Shown here in pieces: positions 1-6,188 of a stretch of 15,129 bases of DNA. The translations under genes were made by a program, and so were the position numbers. The notes below the pieces were generated by a model. It did no database searches. It saw only the letters and a list, made by a program, of their open reading frames with translations, and was not told the DNA's origin. Origin of the DNA: JBBSTY01 sp038235385 (lineage in GTDB: Bacteria; Actinomycetota; Acidimicrobiia; Acidimicrobiales; Acidimicrobilacustridaceae); the NCBI GenBank assembly GCA_038235385.1, contig JBBSTY010000108.1:1-15129 (forward strand), read 5' to 3'. How positions within the stretch are numbered: the stretch's first letter is position 1; each line of letters opens with the position of its first letter.

Positions 1-761
1 GCTTCCGGGAAGAAGAACTGGTCGGCGCCGACGGCGATCGGGGAGGTGTCCCAGACGGACAACGCTTCGATGCTCGTTCCCGGTCGGGCGACAGCGAGCG
101 CCCAGGCGAGTGCCGCGATCGAGTTGTCCGAGCCATCGATGCCCACGACGATGTCGGCCGGGTCGATGCCGAGCTCGGACCGGACGGCGTCGCGCCCGGC
201 ACGGAGCGCGGCAGCGGTGCTCAGATCGACACCGTGGATCAGCACCTCGACGCGGCCGCGCGCTCGGGGGCCCATGGTCGCCCGCACGTCCTCGGACACG
301 GCGAGGTCGGCGTCGTCGAGCCCGATGGTGAGTCGGTTCGCGAGGCGGGTGACCGGCGCGTGGCGGGGCCAGCGGTTGTGCTCGGTGACCACGATGGCGG
401 GCCGGTCCGACCGCCGCAGCGTGCGGAGCGCGAGGCGTGCGACCGCAGCGACGTACGGGGAGTGCACGTGGACGACCTCGATCCGCTCCCGTCGGACGAG
501 CGACCGGAGGCGGCCGGCCCAACGGAGGTCCCACTCCCTCGGTCCGTCGAGGCACGTGCTCTCGATCCCCTGGTCGGCGAGCTCACCGACCAGGTGGTCC
601 TTCCACGGCACGAGGTAGGCGACGCGCACGTGGACGCCGCGCTGGTCTCGGACCTGCGCCTGGGACACGAGCAGACGTTCGGCTCCGCCCGGACCGAGCC
701 CCTTGATGAGCCAGAGCACCCGGATCGCGTGGTGCGCCTCGGGATGGTGGCGGTCGGTCAC
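1..761 (-). CDS. GT4-type glycosyltransferase N-terminal domain joined to a UspA-like segment (partial, cut by window edge)
   Basis: Translation from a GTG at 761-759 stays open to the window edge (253 codons). Residues about 14-30 (RVLWLIKGLGPGGAERLL) are the classic N-terminal motif of GT-B family 4 glycosyltransferases. The acceptor-side Rossmann domain continues through HVHSPYVAA, VTEHNRW and LIHGVDL to RSELGIDPADIVVG. A GT4 enzyme should then enter its donor-binding domain with something like TVANLR..EKG. Instead the frame reads IDGSDNSIAALAWALAVA and continues for about 30 residues, which looks like the first strand and helix of a universal stress protein. The start forms a GTGA overlap with the aminotransferase stop, so the two are translationally coupled. 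The GT part would transfer a sugar onto the lipid-linked glycan at the cytoplasmic membrane face. The join may be a true fusion or an assembly chimera near a contig end. The GT4 call is firm; the downstream identity is less so. Confidence 0.8.
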   Translation of the reverse strand, partial: MTDRHHPEAHHAIRVLWLIKGLGPGGAERLLVSQAQVRDQRGVHVRVAYLVPWKDHLVGELADQGIESTCLDGPREWDLRWAGRLRSLVRRERIEVVHVHSPYVAAVARLALRTLRRSDRPAIVVTEHNRWPRHAPVTRLANRLTIGLDDADLAVSEDVRATMGPRARGRVEVLIHGVDLSTAAALRAGRDAVRSELGIDPADIVVGIDGSDNSIAALAWALAVARPGTSIEALSVWDTSPIAVGADQFFFPE

Positions 762-1897
762 TCGCGGTGGATGCCGGGAGCACAGGCCCGCACGGCATCG
801 ATGACCCGTTGCTGGTCGTCGACGGTGAGCTGCGATCCGCTCGGCAGGCAGAGGCCGGTCTCGAAGATGCGCTGGGCCACCGCCCCGCCGCACACCGGAC
901 GACCCTGGTGCAGCGTCTGGAGGTGCATGGGCTTCCAGACCGGCCGGGATTCGATGTCGAGCTCCTCGAGGGCGAGACGGATGTCCTCACGTGTCGCACC
1001 GACCCGCTCGGCATCGATGGTGACGACCGTGAGCCAGTGGTTGACCTCGCCGTCGGAGGGGGGTGCCGGGAACGAGACGCCCTCGATCGCCCCGAGACCG
1101 GCGCGGTAGCGAGCCTCGATCGCCCGCCGGCGCTCGATGCGTTCACCGAGCTCGCGCAGTTGGCCCACGCCGACCGCGGCGAGCAGGTTCGAGAGCCGGT
1201 AGTTGTAGCCGACCTCGCGGTGCTCGTAGTGCGGCGCCGGCTCGCGGGCCTGGGTGGCGAGGTGTCGGGCACGCTCGATCGTGGTTGGGTCCGACGACAC
1301 GAGCGCGCCGCCTCCGCCGGTCGTGGCGATCTTGTTCCCGTTGAACGAGATGACACCCATGCGTCCGAACGAGCCGGCGGGACGGTCGCGGTACGACGAT
1401 CCGAGCGCTTCGGCGGCGTCCTCGACGACGGGGATGTCGAAGCGCTCGCAGGCGGCCGAGATGGCCTGGTAGTCGGCGCATCGGCCGTACAGGTCGACGG
1501 TGATGACGGCCTTCGGGAGCCGGCCCCGAGCGGCTCGACGATCGAGCTCCGCCGACAGGAGGTCGGGGTCGATGCACCAGCTGGTGGGATCGGCATCGAC
1601 GAAGATCGGTGAGGCGCCGGTGTAGGCGACGGCGTTCGCCGTGGCGACGAACGTGAGCGTCGGTACCACGACCTCGTCGCCCGGTCCGACGCCGAGGATG
1701 GCGAGCGCGAGGTGCAGTCCGGCGGTCCCGCTCGACAGCGCGGCGACGTGCTCGACGCCGACGATCTCGGCGATCTCACGCTCGAAGGCATCGACGAAGG
1801 GACCGACGGGTGCGATCCAGTTCGAATCGAAGGCCTCGAGCAGGAGCTGACGTTCGGTGGCGCCGACGTCGGGGGGTGAGAGGTAGATGCGGCTCAC
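758..1897 (-). CDS. pglE: DegT/DnrJ/EryC1 (PglE-like) sugar aminotransferase
   Basis: This 379-residue protein has the usual length for the family. It is a PLP-dependent aminotransferase that would convert a UDP-4-keto-6-deoxy-HexNAc to the 4-amino sugar. The N-terminus IYLSPPDVGATERQLLLEAF and the stretch DSNWIAPVGPFVDAFE are typical. SSGTAGLHLAL binds the cofactor phosphate, VVEDAAEALGS gives the Asp (about D160) that contacts the pyridine nitrogen, and SFNGNKIATTGGGG holds the Schiff-base lysine (K189). I chose GTG at 1897 because homology begins there; the frame stays open much further upstream, but that part lies antisense to pglC and looks non-coding. No clear Shine-Dalgarno precedes it. 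The stop overlaps the next gene's start by 4 bp (GTGA). It is divergent from the phosphoglycosyl transferase. The neighbouring dehydratase, acetyltransferase and transferase make the bacillosamine-type role likely; the exact sugar stereochemistry cannot be read from sequence. Confidence 0.9.
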   Translation of the reverse strand: MSRIYLSPPDVGATERQLLLEAFDSNWIAPVGPFVDAFEREIAEIVGVEHVAALSSGTAGLHLALAILGVGPGDEVVVPTLTFVATANAVAYTGASPIFVDADPTSWCIDPDLLSAELDRRAARGRLPKAVITVDLYGRCADYQAISAACERFDIPVVEDAAEALGSSYRDRPAGSFGRMGVISFNGNKIATTGGGGALVSSDPTTIERARHLATQAREPAPHYEHREVGYNYRLSNLLAAVGVGQLRELGERIERRRAIEARYRAGLGAIEGVSFPAPPSDGEVNHWLTVVTIDAERVGATREDIRLALEELDIESRPVWKPMHLQTLHQGRPVCGGAVAQRIFETGLCLPSGSQLTVDDQQRVIDAVRACAPGIHRE

Positions 1898-2005
1898 GTG
1901 GTGGGGGTGATCGGCGACGTGCGGGGTGACGCGTCGGAGCGCCACGGTACACGGGGTCGACGGAGGCATCGTTCCGACGCCGACCGCCACAACTACGATG
2001 GGGCC
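1898..2005. other. Divergent intergenic region between pglE-like and pglC-like genes
   Basis: This 108-bp gap holds the promoters of two divergent units. On the plus strand TACGAT at 1994-1999 lies 6 nt before the pglC-like ATG. On the minus strand the best -10-like hexamer I can see is a TACCGT reading leftward about 50 nt before the pglE-like GTG, without a convincing -35. No operator-like palindrome stands out. Confidence 0.5.
1994..1999 (+). promoter_or_regulatory. Putative -10 element of a leaderless promoter for pglC
   Basis: TACGAT ends 6 nt before the ATG at 2006. There is no Shine-Dalgarno in between, so transcription would start at or next to the start codon. The same spacing recurs before the amidase and the winged-helix gene. 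No good -35 hexamer is visible. Confidence 0.5.
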
Positions 2006-2725
2006 ATGCGATCGGGCGGATCGGGCCGCTCCGGGCCCTATCGGGGCAAGCGGGTGGTCGACCTCGCCCTGCTCGCGCTCGCCGCGGTGCCCGCCCTGGC
2101 GGTCGGGGTCGCCTGTGCCGTGGCGGTGCGGCTCACCTCCCGCGGGCCCGTCTTCTTCCGCCAGGAGCGGATCGGGATCGACGGGTGCCGGTTCCAGGTG
2201 TGGAAGTTCCGCACCATGGTCACCGGCGACAACCCGATCATCCCCGACCCGACGCGGATCACCGCCGCCGGTCGGTGGTTGCGCCGGCTCTCGCTCGACG
2301 AGCTGCCCCAGCTGATCAACGTGGCCAACGCCACCATGAGCGTCGTCGGGCCGCGTCCCACGCTCGCCTACCAGGTCGATCGCTACACCGAACGTCAGCG
2401 CGGCCGGCTCGCCGTCCGCCCCGGGCTCACCGGTCTCGCCCAGGTGCGTGGCCGCAACGCACTGCCGTGGGACGAGCGCATCGAGCACGACCTCGAGTAC
2501 GTGCGCACCCAGTCGGTCCGCACCGATCTCGCCATCCTGCTCGCGTCGATCCGGGTCGTGCTCAGCGGCGAGGGCGTCGAGGAGCATCCCGTCGACGATG
2601 CGATCTCGGCCACCTCGTCGCCCTCGTCACCCTCGTCACCCTCGGCCACCTCGACGTCCTCGACATCCTCGAGGCCTTCGGCGGCCCCGTCGACCCCACC
2701 GGAGGCAACAGGGATGCGACCATGA
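2006..2725 (+). CDS. pglC: PglC-like monotopic phosphoglycosyl transferase (bacterial sugar transferase)
   Basis: This 239-residue enzyme would transfer a phospho-sugar from a UDP-diacetamido sugar to undecaprenyl phosphate at the inner membrane face, starting glycan assembly. A basic N-terminus (GKRVVDLALLAL) leads into one hydrophobic re-entrant helix (about 18-42) with a Pro kink. FFRQERIG and FQVWKFRTM follow, then the catalytic Asp-Glu dyad in LSLDELPQL (D98, E99), VVGPRPTL, and RPGLTGLAQVRGRN. These are the core signatures of small monotopic transferases. The ATG at 2006 is chosen because it directly precedes this core and has a -10-like hexamer 6 nt upstream; the open frame continues to 1898 without homology. 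The last ~40 residues are an unusual Ser/Thr/Pro-rich tail coded by a 9-bp repeat. The stop overlaps the pglD-like start (ATGA), so the two are coupled. Confidence 0.92.
   Translation: MRSGGSGRSGPYRGKRVVDLALLALAAVPALAVGVACAVAVRLTSRGPVFFRQERIGIDGCRFQVWKFRTMVTGDNPIIPDPTRITAAGRWLRRLSLDELPQLINVANATMSVVGPRPTLAYQVDRYTERQRGRLAVRPGLTGLAQVRGRNALPWDERIEHDLEYVRTQSVRTDLAILLASIRVVLSGEGVEEHPVDDAISATSSPSSPSSPSATSTSSTSSRPSAAPSTPPEATGMRP
2613..2675 (+). repeat. Seven 9-bp units (CCTCGNNNN) in the 3' end of pglC
   Basis: CCTCG recurs exactly every 9 bp at 2613, 2622, 2631, 2640, 2649, 2658 and 2667. Units 2 and 3 are identical (CCTCGTCAC) and the others diverge in the last four bases. In the gene's frame this yields a tripeptide pattern with central Ser (TSS PSS PSS PSA TST SST SSR). 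It looks like microsatellite-type expansion in a tolerant C-terminal tail. Confidence 0.8.
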
Positions 2726-3372
2726 GCGGGCCGGTGCCACTGGTGATCGTCGGGGCGGGCGGTCACGGCCGTGAGATCCTCGATGTGGTCGAGGCCATGA
2801 ACGCCGCCGCGCCCGGCTCGTGGCGCCCGGTCGGCTTCGTGGCCGACGATGCCGACGCCCGGCTCGTCGCCGCGCGCGGCTTGGAGGTCGTCGGCTCGTC
2901 GCACGACCTGGGGCGGGTGCTCGCGGAGCACTCGTGCCGCTACCACCTGGGCATCGGGTCGGGTGCGGTCCGCCGGCGGCTCGACGAGTCGCTCGACGAT
3001 CGTGGACGTGCGGCCGCGGTCACCCTCGTGCACCCGTCGGCCACCATCGGCTCGACCAACCGGATCGGGCCGGGGGTGCTGCTGGCCGCCGGCGCCCGGA
3101 TCACCACCAACGTCGAGGTGGGGCGCCACACCCACCTCAACGTCGGCGCGGTCGTGTCGCACGACGGCGTGATCGGCGACTACGTCACGTTGAGCCCCGG
3201 CGTGCTGGTCAACGGAGCGGTCGAGATCGGTGCGGGCGCGTTCCTCGGCACCGGGGCGATCGTGCTGCCCGGACGACACGTGGGTGCCGGCGCGGTGATC
3301 GGCGCGGGGGCGGTCGTCGCGTCCGATGTCCCCCCGGGGGTCACGGCGTCGGGGGTCCCTGCTCGCTGGTGA
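2722..3372 (+). CDS. pglD: PglD/NeuD-family sugar N-acetyltransferase
   Basis: This 216-residue protein has the two-domain layout of PglD/NeuD enzymes. An N-terminal Rossmann-like UDP-sugar binding domain opens with LVIVGAGGHGREILDVVE. A left-handed beta-helix begins about residue 103 (VHPSATIG) and runs through hexapeptide repeats to the end (GAGAVIGAGAVVASDVPPG). HLNVGAVVSHDGVIGDYV places the catalytic-base His (about H147) in the family's usual position. It would acetylate the C4 amine of a UDP-4-amino-trideoxy-HexNAc using acetyl-CoA in the cytoplasm. The ATG overlaps the pglC-like stop (ATGA), so the acceptor-loading and acetylating enzymes are made together. Its 3' end overlaps the convergent membrane-protein gene by 32 bp. 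A related O-acetyltransferase role is possible, but the aminotransferase and dehydratase nearby favour N-acetylation. Confidence 0.9.
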   Translation: MSGPVPLVIVGAGGHGREILDVVEAMNAAAPGSWRPVGFVADDADARLVAARGLEVVGSSHDLGRVLAEHSCRYHLGIGSGAVRRRLDESLDDRGRAAAVTLVHPSATIGSTNRIGPGVLLAAGARITTNVEVGRHTHLNVGAVVSHDGVIGDYVTLSPGVLVNGAVEIGAGAFLGTGAIVLPGRHVGAGAVIGAGAVVASDVPPGVTASGVPARW

Positions 3373-3943
3373 TCACGCGGCCGGCCAGCACCAGGGCGGC
3401 GGTGATCAGACCGGCCACGACGAGCGAGGTCGCGGCGGCGACGGCCAACGTGGCCCATCGGTGGGCGGCGGCGACGATCGACACCGACGCCACGAGCGCG
3501 ACGAGACCCCCCACGGCTGCCCCCGACGCCGGTGCGGTCCAACGGCGCGGCGCCCAGACGGCGACGGCCGCCAGCGGGACGAGCGCGCCGCCGACCACGA
3601 GGGTCCCTTCGGTGTCGGGGAGCAGGAGGTACCCGACCCCGGTCGCACCGACTGCGACCGCGAGCACGAGGTCGGATCGAGCTCGGCCGGCAGGTCGCAC
3701 GACCGCACCGGCGACGGTGCCGACGACGATCGCCGAGAAGACCGACGGAACCGTCCACCACGCGGCGGCGCCGAGCAGCCCCGCCGTGGAACCCACGGCC
3801 ATCGCCGCGATCGCGACGACGGCTGGCTGGCCGGTGTCGGCTCGTCGGGTGCGACCGGCCGCCACCATGGCTCCTGCGCCCGCCAGACCGAGGCCGAGTC
3901 CGACCAGCGCGAACTCGACGTTGTCGATCATTCCCCCGCTCAC
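3341..3943 (-). CDS. Hypothetical polytopic membrane protein
   Basis: I do not recognise this family. The product of about 200 residues is almost entirely hydrophobic Ala/Val/Gly-rich segments. I count about seven candidate transmembrane helices, beginning with NVEFALVGLGLGLAGAG and ending with TSLVVAGLITAALVLAG, separated by short charged loops such as AAGRTRRADTG and RPAGRARSD. Two starts are plausible. One is GTG at 3943, with AGGG 8 nt upstream; the other is ATG at 3931, with only a too-close GGGGGA. I took the GTG. The gene follows the dehydratase on the same strand after a 58-nt gap and probably shares its transcript. It converges on the pglD-like gene with a 32-bp overlap of the two 3' ends. 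A role in glycan handling is only suggested by position; it lacks the size of a Wzx flippase or Wzy polymerase. Confidence 0.65.
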   Translation of the reverse strand: MSGGMIDNVEFALVGLGLGLAGAGAMVAAGRTRRADTGQPAVVAIAAMAVGSTAGLLGAAAWWTVPSVFSAIVVGTVAGAVVRPAGRARSDLVLAVAVGATGVGYLLLPDTEGTLVVGGALVPLAAVAVWAPRRWTAPASGAAVGGLVALVASVSIVAAAHRWATLAVAAATSLVVAGLITAALVLAGRVITSEQGPPTP

Positions 3944-4001
3944 CCGGCCGACCCTACCGGTGTCGCCCGAGCGGACGGCGGCCCCGCTGAACCGCAGCCG
4001 A

Positions 4002-5921
4002 TCAGGTGGCGCTGGACTCCGGTCCGCGCTCGGTGGCACCCGACGCGAACGGCTCCGAGGTGGTCGGGGTGTCGGCCGCGAGCTCGGCGAGCGCGGCGAC
4101 GAGCGTGGCGCCGGCGAGGCCGTTCGTGGCGCGGACCACCTCGGCGAGGTCGATCGGGGGGACCGAGACGTGGGAGATGAGGTGATGGGCGGGTCGGCGG
4201 TCGATCTCGCCGGTGCCCAGCAGCACCTCGTGCAGCTTCTCGCCCGGGCGCAGACCGGTGTAGACGATGTCGATCTTGCGGTCGGACTCGGCCGCCAGGC
4301 GTCGGGCGACGTCGTCGATCCGCACGGGTTCGCCCATGTCGAGCACCAACGCGTCGCCGTGGTCGCCCACCGCGCCGGCCTGGATCACGAGCTGGACGGC
4401 TTCTTCGACGGTCATGAAGTAGCGGGTCACGTCCGGGTCGGTGACGGTGATCGGTCCACCGTTGTCGACCTGGGTCCGGAAGGCGGTGAGCACCGATCCC
4501 CGGCTGCCGAGCACGTTGCCGAAGCGAACGCTCATGAAGTTCCCCGAGGCGCGACCGTCGAGGTCGCGGGTGAGCATCTCGGCGAGCCGCTTGGTGTAAC
4601 CGAGGACGCTGGTCGGGTCGGCCGCCTTGTCGGTGGAGATGTTGACGAAGCGCTGGACCCCTTCGGCCCACGCGGCGTCGAGCACCGACTGGGTGCCCAA
4701 CACGTTCGTCTTGAGCGCCTCACCCGGGTGCATCTCGAGCAGCGGCAGGTGCTTGAGCGCTGCGGCGTGGAACACGACGTCGGGACGGAGCTCGGCGAAC
4801 ACCTCGTGCATGCGCTCGCGGTCGCGGATGTCGGCGACGACGAGGTTGCGGCTGTCGAGCATGGCGCGACCCTCGAGCAGGAGCTGCACCGCGTGCAGCG
4901 CCGATTCGTCGCGGTCGACCATCAGGAGCTCGGCCGGCGCGTAGCGGGCGATCTGGCGGCACAGCTCGCTGCCGATCGAGCCGCCGGCACCGGTGACGAG
5001 GACCCGCTTGCCGGTGAGGTAGCTGGCGATGGCATCGATGTCGGTGTCGATGGCGTGACGACCGAGGAGGTCGGCCTCGGTGATGGGACGGATGTCGCTG
5101 ACGCCGACGGTGGACCCGAACAGCTCCGAGAGGGGAGGCAGGACGCTCACGCGCAGGTCGGCGCCCGCCGCCAGGTCGCTGATCTCGCGAAGGGTGTCCG
5201 AACCCGCCGAGGGGATGGCGATGACGAGTGCGTCGATGTCGAGCCGTCGGGCCTCGCGTGCCAGTGCGCCCCGCCCGCCGACGACGGGCACGCCCTTGAT
5301 CCGCAGGTTGCGCTTCGACGGGTCGTCGTCGAGGAGGGCGACGGGGTAGTAAGGGCTCGACGGGTTGCGCAACATGGCGGTGATCGTCTGCACGCCGGCC
5401 TCGCCCGCACCGAACACGATGACCTGGGTGGCGATGTCGCTCGATGGTCGGAGGTTGTGGTCGAGGATGAGTCGCCACACGTAGCGGACGCCCGCCATCA
5501 TCAACAGCGCGAGGAGGGCGCCCATGATGGCGACGCTGAGTGGGACGAGGTGGCGGGGCAGGATCTGGTTGATCACCGCGAGACCGGCGAAGGTGACGAG
5601 CACGGTGCGGACGAGGTGGAGCACCTCGTCGAAGCTCCCGAACCGGAAGCGACCTCGGTACAGGCCGCTGGCCAGGCCGGTGATGAGTTGGAGCACGCCG
5701 GCGATGACGACGGCGACCATGATGGTGGCGACCGAGAACGGGCCCCAGCCGGACGGGTCGACGGTGAACTCGTAGCGCAGCACCATGGCGACCGTCAGGC
5801 CGATCGCCCAGGCGGCGACGTCGGCGGAGAACTGGAACGCCAGGCGGTGGCGTTCGAGCGCGGTGCCGAACCTCGCCACGAACCCGCGCTCATCCCTGTC
5901 TGATCTGGACTGAGCCGCCAT
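4002..5921 (-). CDS. pglF: PglF/CapD/WbpM-type UDP-HexNAc 4,6-dehydratase with membrane domain
   Basis: This 639-residue protein is full length for the large membrane-bound nucleoside-diphosphate sugar dehydratases. Four hydrophobic helices lie at about 31-50, 63-83, 105-122 and 128-146. A CoA-binding-like Rossmann domain with VFGAGEAG (170-176) follows, then a catalytic SDR domain with LVTGAGGSIGSE (308-319). VFHAAALKHLPLLEMHP, NISTDKAADPTSVLGYTKR and VRFGNVLGSRGSV are hallmark motifs. STDK (429-432) and K444 are present, and Leu440 occupies the place of the classical SDR tyrosine. It would make UDP-4-keto-6-deoxy-HexNAc, the first step for the aminotransferase and acetyltransferase. The ATG at 5921 has GGAGGG about 10 nt upstream. 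A likely promoter lies at 5994-6022. The last ~25 residues are a polar, disordered-looking tail. Confidence 0.93.
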   Translation of the reverse strand: MAAQSRSDRDERGFVARFGTALERHRLAFQFSADVAAWAIGLTVAMVLRYEFTVDPSGWGPFSVATIMVAVVIAGVLQLITGLASGLYRGRFRFGSFDEVLHLVRTVLVTFAGLAVINQILPRHLVPLSVAIMGALLALLMMAGVRYVWRLILDHNLRPSSDIATQVIVFGAGEAGVQTITAMLRNPSSPYYPVALLDDDPSKRNLRIKGVPVVGGRGALAREARRLDIDALVIAIPSAGSDTLREISDLAAGADLRVSVLPPLSELFGSTVGVSDIRPITEADLLGRHAIDTDIDAIASYLTGKRVLVTGAGGSIGSELCRQIARYAPAELLMVDRDESALHAVQLLLEGRAMLDSRNLVVADIRDRERMHEVFAELRPDVVFHAAALKHLPLLEMHPGEALKTNVLGTQSVLDAAWAEGVQRFVNISTDKAADPTSVLGYTKRLAEMLTRDLDGRASGNFMSVRFGNVLGSRGSVLTAFRTQVDNGGPITVTDPDVTRYFMTVEEAVQLVIQAGAVGDHGDALVLDMGEPVRIDDVARRLAAESDRKIDIVYTGLRPGEKLHEVLLGTGEIDRRPAHHLISHVSVPPIDLAEVVRATNGLAGATLVAALAELAADTPTTSEPFASGATERGPESSAT

Positions 5922-5993
5922 GTACGAAGGTCCCTCCGAATCCGGGCGAGTCGTGGCCCGTTTCGCTGGTGCCCCGCCTGGGCACGGTGGCCG

Positions 5994-6022
5994 ATCCTAG
6001 TCGTCCGGACCGATGGCGTCAC
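5994..6022 (-). promoter_or_regulatory. Putative sigma70-type promoter for the dehydratase unit
   Basis: Reading leftward, GTGACG (6022-6017) is followed after 17 nt by TAGGAT (5999-5994). Both resemble housekeeping -35/-10 hexamers at optimal spacing. The predicted leader to the ATG at 5921 is about 65-70 nt and contains the GGAGGG ribosome binding site. Confidence 0.45.
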
Positions 6023-6179
6023 CGTCGTCGCGGTGGTGGGAGCCGGCCGCACCGTCGGGCCCCGTGGGCGCCACCGGGCGAGAGGGCCTGCGAAGTAGCT
6101 TCGGGTGCCGATGCCGGCGCGTCCGCGGTGGCTGATCGACCACCGGGGATCGAGGCGACCGCGCCCGGCCCGAGCAGGT

Positions 6180-6184
6180 AGGAG
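6180..6184 (+). promoter_or_regulatory. Shine-Dalgarno that selects the GTG start of the DUF4012 gene
   Basis: AGGAG lies 4 nt before GTG 6189. The open frame extends upstream to GTG 6105 and ATG 6111, but neither has such a site. A TAGCTT at 6096-6101 could instead serve ATG 6111 as a nearly leaderless start. Confidence 0.5.
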
Positions 6185-6188
6185 ACGG

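Noticed and set aside
1898..2587. Upstream extension of the aminotransferase frame (to 2587) and of the pglC frame (to 1898)
   Set aside because: Family homology begins at 1897 and near 2006; the extra residues are antisense or intergenic translation.
2820..5903. A plus-strand open frame of over 1000 codons
   Set aside because: Its translation is low-complexity Arg/Gly/Asp/His-rich sequence with no domain. It lies opposite the dehydratase and membrane-protein genes and crosses pglD in another frame; GC-rich DNA keeps such shadow frames open.
6091..6103. Small palindrome CGAAG-TAG-CTTCG upstream of the DUF4012 gene
   Set aside because: The stem is only 5 bp with a 3-nt loop and no second copy. 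It overlaps a possible -10 (TAGCTT), but this is too weak to call an operator.
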